NCBI GenBank assembly: GCA_002791575.1 | Contig: PFXI01000040.1 | Span: 35,114-67,590, forward strand | DNA: 32,477 nt | Reading direction: 5' to 3' | Source: Zetaproteobacteria bacterium CG_4_9_14_3_um_filter_54_145 | Lineage (GTDB): Bacteria; Pseudomonadota; Zetaproteobacteria; Mariprofundales; Mariprofundaceae | Part shown: piece by piece, positions 15,832-22,986 of the stretch | Layout: every line of letters begins with the position of its first letter | Position numbering within the stretch: the first letter of the stretch is position 1 | Position numbers and translations under genes: made by a program | The notes under the pieces: model-generated | Seen by the model: the letters and a program-made list of their open reading frames with translations, nothing else | What the model was told of the DNA's origin: nothing | Databases searched by the model: none

Positions 15832-17694
15832 ATGAGTAAGCTTCTTTCCCTGAGAAATCGCTGGCTGGTGATTGCACACGATCTGCTGTGGATACCACTG
15901 GCCATCTGGGCATCCTTCTGGTTGCGTTTCAACCTGAGTGAGGTGCCGCCAATCTACCTGCAGCCGCTGCACCTGCTGATTACGATTTCTATACCATTGC
16001 AACTACTCGTTTTCTGGTATTTCGGCCTCTATCGGGGCATCTGGCGCTTTGCTTCTATTCCCGATCTGCTGCGCATCCTTCAGGCTGTGCTTGCCGGTGT
16101 GCTGCTCAGTTTTATTCTCATGTTTGTGCTGCAGCGACTGGAAGGGATCCCACGTTCCGTGCTGGTACTCTATCCGGTGATTCTGGTGATGGGGCTGGCT
16201 ACGCCCCGGCTGTTTTATCGCTGGCTGAAGGATCGACATTTGAACCTGAAAGTTTCTGAGCGCAAGCGCGCACTGCTGATCGGTGCCGGTCAGGCCGGCG
16301 AACTGCTGGTGCGCGATCTGCTGAAGTCCGGACCATATGTGGTGGCCGGTTTCTTGGATGATGCCGAGCGCAGGCAGGGGCAGGAGATTCATGGCGTACG
16401 TGTGATCGGTAAGCTTTCCGACCTGGAAAAGGTGGTCAGTCGCCATGGTGTAGAGGTGGTGCTGCTGGCCATTCCATCGGCATCGCATCAGACCATTCAG
16501 TCTGTTGTGCGGCGTTGCCAGCAGATGCATGTGCAGTGCCGGATTTTGCCATCGGTTGCCGAACTGGCCGATGGCCGGGTGGAGGTGTCGCGCCTGAGAT
16601 CCGTGCAGATTGAAGACCTGCTTGGACGTGATACGATCGAGCTGGATTATGCAGGTATTCATCAGCTGATTGCAGGGCAGACGGTGCTGGTTACCGGAGC
16701 CGGCGGATCAATCGGTTCCGAGTTGTGCCGGCAGATTTTACATCAGAAGCCTGCGGCGCTGCTGCTGCTCGATCATGGCGAATTCAATCTCTACACGATT
16801 GATCTTGAGCTGAAACCGGCAGGGGAACAGTCGGGCGTCGCGGTCTCCGCCATTCTTGGCGATATTCGCGATGAAGTGCGCATGCGCTGGCTTATCGAGC
16901 ATTTCCGGCCAGCCATTATATTTAATGCCGCGGCCTATAAACATGTACCTCTGGTCGAAGAGAATCCGGCCGAAGGTATCAAAACCAACGTGCTGGGTAC
17001 CTGTCAGCTGGCTGATCTGGCGGTCGAGTTCGGCGTAAAGAAATTTGTACAGGTCTCCACCGATAAGGCGGTGAATCCGACCAATGTTATGGGGGCCTCC
17101 AAGCGTACGGCGGAAATTTATTGCCAGAACCTGAATCGCAGAGCAGAGACAACCGCCTTTATCACGACCCGTTTTGGTAATGTGCTGGGCTCTGCAGGTT
17201 CTGTGGTGCCTCTGTTTCGCAAGCAGATAGAGGCTGGTGGGCCGGTCACTGTGACGCATCCGGATATTACCCGTTATTTCATGACCATACCGGAAGCGGT
17301 CAGCCTGATTCTGCAGGCGGGCAGTATGGGCCATGGCGGCGAGATATTCGTACTTGATATGGGCAAGCCGGTGAAGATTGTGGAGCTGGCAGAACAGATG
17401 ATCCGCCTGACAGGGCTAGAGCCGGGTCACGATATCGAAATCCGGTTTACGGGTTTGCGGCCGGGTGAAAAGTTGTATGAGGAGTTGTTCCATGACTCTG
17501 AAAAGCTTGCGGCTACAGGACATGCGAAGATCATGCTATCCGGCAGTCGTGAGGTGGATTGGCAGCTTATGCAGCAGGGCTTGCAGAGCCTGCGTGAAGC
17601 CTGTGCAACGCGTGATATCAACCTGCTGCATCGTAACCTTAAACAGCTGGTGCCGGAATTTTCATCCGGGTTGCTCAAGGATGGAGCGAGCTGA
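15832..17694 (+). CDS. Membrane UDP-sugar 4,6-dehydratase, PglF/WbpM/FlaA1-type
   Basis: A 620-residue enzyme of the long membrane-bound family converting UDP-GlcNAc to its 4-keto-6-deoxy derivative, the first step to bacillosamine. It has four N-terminal membrane helices (residues about 10-125), then a Rossmann-like segment (LLIGAGQAGE, about 149-158). The SDR domain has TGAGGSIGSE (about 286-295) and STDKAVNPTNVMGASKR (about 408-424). In that last motif Met replaces the usual catalytic Tyr, as is normal for WbpM/PglF enzymes. The start at 15832 is right behind the comEA-like terminator with only a weak ribosome-binding site, so its promoter is unclear. It supplies the substrate for the aminotransferase at 12919. 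Confidence 0.92.
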   Translation: MSKLLSLRNRWLVIAHDLLWIPLAIWASFWLRFNLSEVPPIYLQPLHLLITISIPLQLLVFWYFGLYRGIWRFASIPDLLRILQAVLAGVLLSFILMFVLQRLEGIPRSVLVLYPVILVMGLATPRLFYRWLKDRHLNLKVSERKRALLIGAGQAGELLVRDLLKSGPYVVAGFLDDAERRQGQEIHGVRVIGKLSDLEKVVSRHGVEVVLLAIPSASHQTIQSVVRRCQQMHVQCRILPSVAELADGRVEVSRLRSVQIEDLLGRDTIELDYAGIHQLIAGQTVLVTGAGGSIGSELCRQILHQKPAALLLLDHGEFNLYTIDLELKPAGEQSGVAVSAILGDIRDEVRMRWLIEHFRPAIIFNAAAYKHVPLVEENPAEGIKTNVLGTCQLADLAVEFGVKKFVQVSTDKAVNPTNVMGASKRTAEIYCQNLNRRAETTAFITTRFGNVLGSAGSVVPLFRKQIEAGGPVTVTHPDITRYFMTIPEAVSLILQAGSMGHGGEIFVLDMGKPVKIVELAEQMIRLTGLEPGHDIEIRFTGLRPGEKLYEELFHDSEKLAATGHAKIMLSGSREVDWQLMQQGLQSLREACATRDINLLHRNLKQLVPEFSSGLLKDGAS

Positions 17695-17708
17695 AGCCGC
17701 AGGCGCCT

Positions 17709-19826
17709 GTGCTATGCATTGAGGTTGCTGTATTTTCTCCGCTGCCGGGTTGCTTCAGCTATAGCTGGCCGCCTGAGTTCGGTGAAGCGGTTGTCGGCAT
17801 GCGTGTACAGGTGCCATTTGGCAACGGTACCCGAACCGGTGTGGTGCTGCGTTTGTCTGAAACCATGCCTGACAATGTTGAGCTCAAGCCGGTGGCAGAC
17901 CGGCTGGACAGAGAGCCGCTGTATGATGCTGCACGCGTGCAGTGGGTGGAAAGGGTACGGCGCTATTATCTGTCCAGCCAGGGTGATGCGTGGCAGACGG
18001 TACTGGCATGGGCGGCACATGATCAGGTGCGCTCCTATCGCTGTCCCGATGTTGCGGTGCTGGCCGCGGCAGAGCCTGCTCTGGCCGCGGCCTTCAGCAA
18101 CAGGCGAGCGCTATCACTGAAAACCATTGCAGCCAGAGTTGAGCCCTGTGCACTGCGCCATAGCCTTAATGCCGCCTGTCAGGCGGGTGTGCTTGAAGAG
18201 GTGATCCACGAGCCACTATTGCAGCAGAATGAAAACACGCCGCCACCCCTTACCCTGACGGATGCGCAGGCAGCTGCTTTGCAGTCGCTGGTTGATGCGC
18301 GTGGTTTTCAGCCATTTTTGCTCTTTGGACGTACCGGCTCCGGTAAAACCGAGGTCTATCTGCGAGCAGCAACCCGGTCGATCAGCCGTGGTGGCCGGGT
18401 GCTGGTGCTGGTGCCGGAGATCGGCCTGACACCGATGTGGATAGCGCGCTTGCAATCGCGCTTTGCGCGTGTGGCGGTATGGCACTCGGCTCTAAGCGAG
18501 CGGGACCGGCTGGCGGTGCGCCAGCATCTGGCCCAGACGGATATCCTCATCGGTACGCGCTCGGCGCTGTTTCTGCCGTTGCCGGATCTGGCGATGATCG
18601 TTGTGGATGAGGAGCACGATAACAGCTTCAAGCAGCAGGATGGCATGGCCTACTCGGCTCGTGACATGGCTGTACTGCTGGCGCAGCAGCTGGATATTCC
18701 GATTGTACTCGGATCGGCCACACCCAGCCTGGAGAGCTGGCGGCAGGCCCAGACGGGGCTTTATAAGCGCATTGACCTGCCCTCCCGGATTGCCGATCAC
18801 ACGCAACAGATCAAGCCGGAGATTATCGATATGCGTGTTGTCGACGGGCCTGTGTCACCGGCCCTTCTCGCAGCCATGCAGCAGACTCTGGCTGCCGGTG
18901 ATCAGGCTATTCTCTTTCTCAACAGACGCGGTTACTCCCCATCCCTGCAATGTACGGCCTGTGGCGATGTACCGCAGTGCCCGGCCTGCTCTTTGAGCCT
19001 GACACTGCACCGGCGGGCCGGCCAATTGCGCTGTCACAGTTGTGGCTTCATCCGGCGCGTACCGCGCTCATGCGAGAGTTGCGGTGAAGCGGCACTAATG
19101 CCGATGGGTGAGGGTACGGAAAGGATCGAGGAGTGGCTGCAGGAGCATCTGCCCACGCTGCGCTTCTCCCGCTTTGATCGGGATGTGGTGACCAGTCATG
19201 CGCGCCTGAGCGAGATTCTGGCGGCATTTGAAAGCCGTGAGCTCGATTGCTTGCTGGGTACTCAGATGCTGGTTAAGGGCCATGATTTTCCACATGTCAC
19301 GCTGGTCGGTGTCATCAATGCGGATCAGGGTATGAATATGCCGGACTTCAGGGCAGGGGAGCGCTGGTGGCAGCAGATGACGCAGGTGACCGGACGTGCA
19401 GGCCGCGGTGAAAAAGCCGGCCGTATGCTGATCCAGACGCGTATGCCGGAGGCGGCATGGCTGACGCGTATTGCCGAGGCGCAAGCCGAAGCGACCATGA
19501 CGGCTGAGCTGGAGTTGCGTGAGATGTTGCAGTATCCGCCATTTGCACGCTGGGTGCGGGTGGTGTTTTCCGCCATGCGGGCAGAGCGGGCCGATCAGGC
19601 TGCCACGGCCTTTGCCGAGAGTTGCCGTACTATTCCGGAGCTGATGGTGAGTGGCCCCATGCCTTGTGTGATGGAGCGGCTGGCCGGGCGTTTCCGCTTC
19701 GAAGTGCTGCTGCGTGACACTACGCGTCAGCTGTTGCCATGGAAGTTGATGCCGGTGCTGGAATCGCTGAAGATTCCATCCGGCGTGCGTCGCCGCGTGG
19801 ATGTGGATCCGCAAGATATGATGTGA
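17709..19826 (+). CDS. priA: Primosomal replication-restart helicase PriA
   Basis: A 705-residue superfamily 2 3'-5' DNA helicase that reloads the replisome at stalled forks. It has an N-terminal 3'-DNA-binding domain (residues 1-105), Walker A GRTGSGKTE (about 206-214), the DEEH box (about 298-302), and a zinc region with eight cysteines between about 415 and 459 (CTAC, CPAC, CHSC and CESC pairs). The helicase C-terminal half includes GTQMLVKGHDFP and QVTGRAGRG. The start is a GTG 14 bp after the dehydratase stop. The last codons and stop overlap the first copy of a palindromic repeat. Confidence 0.96.
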   Translation: MLCIEVAVFSPLPGCFSYSWPPEFGEAVVGMRVQVPFGNGTRTGVVLRLSETMPDNVELKPVADRLDREPLYDAARVQWVERVRRYYLSSQGDAWQTVLAWAAHDQVRSYRCPDVAVLAAAEPALAAAFSNRRALSLKTIAARVEPCALRHSLNAACQAGVLEEVIHEPLLQQNENTPPPLTLTDAQAAALQSLVDARGFQPFLLFGRTGSGKTEVYLRAATRSISRGGRVLVLVPEIGLTPMWIARLQSRFARVAVWHSALSERDRLAVRQHLAQTDILIGTRSALFLPLPDLAMIVVDEEHDNSFKQQDGMAYSARDMAVLLAQQLDIPIVLGSATPSLESWRQAQTGLYKRIDLPSRIADHTQQIKPEIIDMRVVDGPVSPALLAAMQQTLAAGDQAILFLNRRGYSPSLQCTACGDVPQCPACSLSLTLHRRAGQLRCHSCGFIRRVPRSCESCGEAALMPMGEGTERIEEWLQEHLPTLRFSRFDRDVVTSHARLSEILAAFESRELDCLLGTQMLVKGHDFPHVTLVGVINADQGMNMPDFRAGERWWQQMTQVTGRAGRGEKAGRMLIQTRMPEAAWLTRIAEAQAEATMTAELELREMLQYPPFARWVRVVFSAMRAERADQAATAFAESCRTIPELMVSGPMPCVMERLAGRFRFEVLLRDTTRQLLPWKLMPVLESLKIPSGVRRRVDVDPQDMM

Positions 19827-19870
19827 ACCCGTCCTGGGTTCACACCCTTCGGGCAGCCTGAAGGCTGTCC
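19815..19870 (+). repeat. Composite two-hairpin repeat, copy 1
   Basis: The order is a GATATGATG lead, a 6-5-6 hairpin (GAACCC/GGGTTC, 19825-19841), the spacer ACACCCTTC (19842-19850), and an 8-4-8 hairpin (GGGCAGCC, TGAA, GGCTGTCC; 19851-19870). It begins within the last codons of priA and includes its stop. Confidence 0.7.
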
Positions 19871-19889
19871 AATCCGGCTGTCCTGCCGG

Positions 19890-19946
19890 ATTGTGATGTG
19901 AGTCCATGTATGGGGCTACACCCGTAGGGCGCGCTAAAGCGCGTCC
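19890..19946 (+). repeat. Composite two-hairpin repeat, copy 2
   Basis: The order is an ATTGTGATG lead, a weaker 6-5-6 hairpin (AGTCCA/GGGGCT with one mismatch, 19901-19917), the spacer ACACCCGTA, and an 8-4-8 hairpin (GGGCGCGC, TAAA, GCGCGTCC; 19927-19946). The second hairpin has a G-T pair at the same position as copy 1, although the inner stem bases differ on both sides. Confidence 0.7.
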
Positions 19947-19947
19947 A

Positions 19948-19971
19948 CCATTGTGCAGGAGAGCACAATGG
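19948..19971. repeat. Perfect 9-bp hairpin with AGGAGA loop
   Basis: CCATTGTGC pairs with GCACAATGG around a 6-nt loop. It is directly behind repeat copy 2 and has no T-run, so it is not a standard terminator. Confidence 0.65.
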
Positions 19972-19995
19972 CACGCCCAAGCGTCCTGCAAGGGT

Positions 19996-20015
19996 GGCGC
20001 ACATGGATGTGCGCC
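19996..20015. repeat. Perfect 9-bp palindrome with 2-nt centre
   Basis: GGCGCACAT and ATGTGCGCC flank GG. It is 20 nt overall, the same length as the second hairpin of the composite repeats, and may be a diverged solitary copy. Confidence 0.6.
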
Positions 20016-20036
20016 ATGAATGTTCTATCCTGAAAA

Positions 20037-20092
20037 ATTGTGATGCAGGCACTTCGTGTGCCTACACCCGCAGGGCGCACCTATGGTGGGTC
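20037..20092 (+). repeat. Composite two-hairpin repeat, copy 3
   Basis: The order is an ATTGTGATG lead, a 6-5-6 hairpin (AGGCAC/GTGCCT, 20047-20063), the spacer ACACCCGCA, and a degenerate second hairpin (20073-20092) in which an inner CACC/GGTG stem and outer GGC/GTC pairs remain. Confidence 0.65.
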
Positions 20093-20165
20093 AATCTGAA
20101 GTCGCTCTATCGCGTAGCGGGATAGGTCGCTACTTGCTCCTGCCGGATTGTGATGTAAGTATTGT

Positions 20166-20302
20166 TTTCACCGCAGAGTAAGGCAAATTGTTTGTCTTTA
20201 ACGCGTAATGAAACAGTGAGCATATCGTCATGAAGCCAGCTTTCCCACGGATAACTATAGGAATGCTTTTCCGCTGTCTCCTTTTAGTCCCCTGCGGTGA
20301 AA
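20166..20302. repeat. 137-bp segment bounded by 11-bp inverted repeats
   Basis: TTTCACCGCAG (20166-20176) and CTGCGGTGAAA (20292-20302) are perfect inverted repeats around an AT-rich interior with no ORF of note. This is the size and form of a small non-autonomous (MITE-like) element. No target-site duplication is evident, so mobility is only a possibility. The ychF stop lies 17 bp beyond the right end. Confidence 0.45.
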
Positions 20303-20318
20303 GCTTTTGACTGTGTGT

Positions 20319-21413
20319 CTAAACGTTGAAGCGGAAGTGGAGGACATCGCCGTCCTGAACGACGTACTCCTTGCCTTCGAGGCGCATCTTGCCCGCTTCC
20401 TTGCATTTGGCCTCACCACCGAGCGTGACGAAGTCATTATAGGTAATGGTTTCCGCGCGGATGAATCCCTTTTCAAAGTCATTGTGGATTACGGCAGCCG
20501 CTTTCGGCGCGGTATCGCCGCGATGAATAGTCCACGCGCGTACTTCCTTGACGCCGGCCGTGAAGTAGGAGATCAGATCCAGCAGTGTATAGGCCTCGCG
20601 GATCACTGTGTTCAGGCCGGGCTCGGAAAGGCCGAGGTCACTGAGGAACTCGAGCTTTGACTCTGCATCCATCTCAGTCAGCTCAGACTCGATCTGGGCG
20701 GATACCACAGCTACGCGGGCACCCTCTTCAGCGGCAAAGCCGCGTACTTTTTCAACATATGCATTGCCATCGGGCAGCGAGCCATCATCGACATTGGTAA
20801 TGTAGAGAACCGGCTTGCCGGTCAGCAGCCACAGATCCTTCAGCTTTGCCACTTCGTCTGTGCTCAGCTTCTGACGGCGTACGGTGATACCGTCTTCCAG
20901 TGCCTTGAGCACCTTCACTTGCAGATCAAGCAGGGCCTTGGCTTCCTTGTCACCACTCTTGCATAGTTTTTCCGTGCGTTGCGTAGCCTTCTGGACAGTC
21001 TCCATATCCTTGAGCATCAGTTCGGTATCAATAATCTCAATATCGGAAAGCGGATCAATTTTACCAGCCACATGCGTGACGTTCTCATCGTCAAAGCAGC
21101 GTACGACATGCGCGATGGCGGAGCATTCACGGATATTGGCCAGGAATTTATTGCCTAAACCCTCACCGCTTGCCGCACCGGCAACGAGACCGGCGATGTC
21201 GACAAACTCAACCACGGCGTGCTGCATGGCCTGCGGTTTAACAATGGCTGCCAGTGCATCCATGCGTGTGTCCGGAACAGGTACGATGCCGACATTCGGA
21301 TCGATTGTGCAGAACGGGTAGTTGGCAGCTTCCGCACCACCGCCGTTCAGTGCGTTAAACAGGGTGGATTTACCAACGTTCGGCAGACCAACAATTCCAA
21401 TACTCAGTGCCAT
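20319..21413 (-). CDS. ychF: Ribosome-associated ATPase/GTPase YchF (OLA1 family)
   Basis: A 364-residue Obg-related P-loop NTPase, usual length for the family. It binds ribosomes and has roles in translation quality and stress responses. It has the G1 loop GLPNVGKST (residues 9-17), DIAGLVAGAASGEGLGN as the switch II/G3 region, TNVDD in place of the G4 NKxD motif (a change linked to ATP preference in this family), and a C-terminal TGS domain ending VQDGDVLHFRFNV. The ATG has GAGG upstream. It is the last gene of the - strand operon behind pth and converges on priA. Confidence 0.96.
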   Translation of the reverse strand: MALSIGIVGLPNVGKSTLFNALNGGGAEAANYPFCTIDPNVGIVPVPDTRMDALAAIVKPQAMQHAVVEFVDIAGLVAGAASGEGLGNKFLANIRECSAIAHVVRCFDDENVTHVAGKIDPLSDIEIIDTELMLKDMETVQKATQRTEKLCKSGDKEAKALLDLQVKVLKALEDGITVRRQKLSTDEVAKLKDLWLLTGKPVLYITNVDDGSLPDGNAYVEKVRGFAAEEGARVAVVSAQIESELTEMDAESKLEFLSDLGLSEPGLNTVIREAYTLLDLISYFTAGVKEVRAWTIHRGDTAPKAAAVIHNDFEKGFIRAETITYNDFVTLGGEAKCKEAGKMRLEGKEYVVQDGDVLHFRFNV

Positions 21414-21434
21414 GATGCTAACCTCATTTTTTTT

Positions 21435-21484
21435 ACCACAGTGCTATCCGCGCAGAGGGACAGCGCCGATTGCTTCTCTGTGGT
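21435..21484. repeat. Inverted repeat between pth and ychF (ACCACAG / CTGTGGT)
   Basis: Seven-bp perfect arms (21435-21441 and 21478-21484) with TT(C)ACCACAG-like ends resemble the TTTCACCGCAG ends of the segment at 20166-20302. The interior includes CGCAGAGG. It would form a stem-loop in the pth-ychF message. Confidence 0.4.
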
Positions 21485-21487
21485 GAA

Positions 21488-22063
21488 TTATTTTGGCTGT
21501 AACGCCAGGTGAATGCGGTTGGCCGCTTGCGGCAGCTCTCCGTTTAAAATGGTATCGATCTCGTTAAGCAGTGCGGCAAAGACGCGCGCCTCATCGGCCC
21601 GATCGCCTTCTTCCGCGCGGCCCAGAACCCACGGTGTGATGTCGCCGTGAGCAGGTCTGCCAATGCCTATTTTGGCGCGTGCATAGTTGCTGTCCGGCAG
21701 GTGCTGGTTGATGGAGCGCAAACCATTATGGCCGCCGTGGCCACCGCCGTGTTTCAGGCGCAGTTTGCCGACAGGCAGATCCAGATCATCATAAACAACA
21801 ATGATCTGATCCGATGGCACTTGATAATAGCGGGCCATTGCTGCCACCGACTCACCGCTGTTGTTCATGAATGTCTGCGGTTTTACCAGTAGTACACGCC
21901 CGTCATTTCTGTTCCACGTGGCGGTTTCAGCATGAAAACGAGGGGCCGCGTCAAAACGCAGCCCCTCTGATTTCGCTAGCAGATCGAGAAAACGAAAGCC
22001 GATATTGTGGCGTGTTTCTTCGTATTTCCCACCGGGATTTCCCAGTCCGACAAGCAGTTTCAC
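21488..22063 (-). CDS. pth: Peptidyl-tRNA hydrolase
   Basis: A 191-residue enzyme that releases peptides from peptidyl-tRNA after premature drop-off. It opens with VGLGNPGGKYEETRHNIGF, which contains the catalytic histidine and the conserved Asn. QTFMNNSGESV and YDDLDLPVGKLRLKHGGGHGGHNGLRSI are the other family signatures. The start is a GTG 9 bp after the rplY stop, with a possible GAGG inside the rplY end. The pair rplY-pth followed by ychF is a widely conserved order in Proteobacteria. Confidence 0.97.
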   Translation of the reverse strand: MKLLVGLGNPGGKYEETRHNIGFRFLDLLAKSEGLRFDAAPRFHAETATWNRNDGRVLLVKPQTFMNNSGESVAAMARYYQVPSDQIIVVYDDLDLPVGKLRLKHGGGHGGHNGLRSINQHLPDSNYARAKIGIGRPAHGDITPWVLGRAEEGDRADEARVFAALLNEIDTILNGELPQAANRIHLALQPK

Positions 22064-22072
22064 GATGGCCGA

Positions 22073-22687
22073 TTAAGCCTCGGCTTCGCCTTCTGCTACA
22101 TCTACATCATCAGAAGTATCTACTTTCTGCGCTGAAACATTCAGGATGGTAAAGTTGACTTCATGATGAACGACCGCGCCTTCTGGCAGGGTAATGTCAT
22201 CAATATGGACGGTGTCGCCGATTTCAAGGCCGGCGCAGTCAATTTCGATATGGGCAGGAATAGAGTCGGCACGGCTGGTTACTTCCAGGCTATGGCGAAT
22301 CAGGTCAACCAGGCCACCCTGGGCAACGCCCGGGCACTTGTCTTCGTTGATGGCAACAACAGGTACGTCGATAGTGACGTTATCACTGGATGATACACGC
22401 AGAAAATCCAGATGAGTTACGGTATCCTTGATCGGATCCCACTGCGTATCCTTGAGCATGACAGTGTTCTTGCCGCGTGAGCCCTTTACTTTCACTTCGA
22501 GCATGGATGTGTGGAACTCTTCTTTATCCAGCATGTTGCTGATGGCAAAGAACTCCATGGAGATAGACAGGTCCGGCTTGCCGCCGCCATAAATAATACC
22601 CGGAATCTTTCCGGCACGGCGCAGACGGCGTGATGCGCTGCGGCCACTTGTTTCGCGAAGATCAGCTTCGACAATAAAATCAGACAT
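22073..22687 (-). CDS. rplY: 50S ribosomal protein L25/general stress protein Ctc
   Basis: A 204-residue long form of L25, with the N-terminal 5S rRNA-binding domain (residues 1-95, including RRLRRAGKIPGIIYG) and a C-terminal TL5/Ctc beta domain, ending in an acidic tail (DDVDVAEGEAEA). It binds 5S rRNA in the large subunit. The ATG has a strong GGAGG. A stretch of about 280 bp separates it from prs, much longer than the other spacers of this operon, and it could carry leader-based control. Confidence 0.96.
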   Translation of the reverse strand: MSDFIVEADLRETSGRSASRRLRRAGKIPGIIYGGGKPDLSISMEFFAISNMLDKEEFHTSMLEVKVKGSRGKNTVMLKDTQWDPIKDTVTHLDFLRVSSSDNVTIDVPVVAINEDKCPGVAQGGLVDLIRHSLEVTSRADSIPAHIEIDCAGLEIGDTVHIDDITLPEGAVVHHEVNFTILNVSAQKVDTSDDVDVAEGEAEA

Positions 22688-22957
22688 GTTGTCCTCCAGT
22701 AATGCACCGTCGGGTTATCCCGGGGCGGCGTGCGCTATTAGACAGCCAGCTTGTATCAGCCCTGCTGCGCGCGGTCGCGCACTCTAGTGCCGGCCAACCA
22801 AATGTCCATGCGGTTTTTTGCTTCTTCTTCAGTGGGTTGTCTGGGTCACCCAGATTTATGCAGGTTCATGGCCCTTGGCGGCGCTGTTGCTGAGCGGCCG
22901 ACAGCGATGATTGATTCTATGCGAATGATGCGTTCATCGCCTGCATGCAATCAGACG
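22688..22957 (-). promoter_or_regulatory. Structured prs-rplY intergenic region, possible rplY leader
   Basis: No protein gene is seen here. Read on the - strand it contains several potential stems: GCGAATGATGCGTTCATCGC region (22921-22940), CTGGG/CCCAG (around 22841-22853), GCAC/GTGC just before TGCGCG/CGCGCA (22766-22781), and CGGG/CCCG (around 22711-22722). Such density suggests an RNA leader or a prs terminator/rplY attenuator. No stem is followed by a clear T-run on the - strand. Confidence 0.35.
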
Positions 22958-22986
22958 ATTATACGCTTACTCGTAGAGACTGCTAA
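22958..22986 (-). promoter_or_regulatory. Possible rplY promoter overlapping the end of prs
   Basis: TATAAT on the - strand (22958-22963) lies just past the prs stop. TTAGCA (22981-22986, four of six matches to the -35 consensus) lies 17 bp upstream. If used, it gives an rplY leader of about 260 nt. Confidence 0.38.

Larger units (their letters stand above)
19815..20160. repeat. Palindrome-rich repeat cluster between convergent priA and ychF
   Basis: This gap holds three copies of a composite element (listed separately), a fourth fragment at 20138-20160, and several extra hairpins. The fragment matches 19881-19903 at 22 of 23 bases. The motif ATTGTGATG occurs at 19890, 20037 and 20147, and ACACCC precedes the second hairpin of each full unit. 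Perfect stems also lie at 19871-19892 (8 bp), 19948-19971 and 19996-20015. The look is that of REP/BIME-type repeats placed between two gene ends. No gene is visible here. Confidence 0.75.

Noticed and set aside
16003-17334. Two long - strand open frames (219 and 198 codons) inside the dehydratase gene
   Set aside because: They are antisense to well-conserved SDR motifs of the PglF-like enzyme; composition is that of a shadow frame.
19095-19991. 298-codon open frame on the - strand across the end of priA
   Set aside because: It is antisense to clear helicase motifs and the zinc region of PriA, its protein is rich in His/Pro/Gln without any domain, and it has no ribosome-binding site.
19815-20160. 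Possible CRISPR array
   Set aside because: Repeat copies are only three, unevenly spaced, internally palindromic in two places and diverged in sequence. No cas genes are present.
22800-22871. Small ORFs (7 and 17 codons) in the rplY leader as attenuator peptides
   Set aside because: Neither has a good ribosome-binding site or a run of regulatory codons; retained only as a remark in the leader finding.
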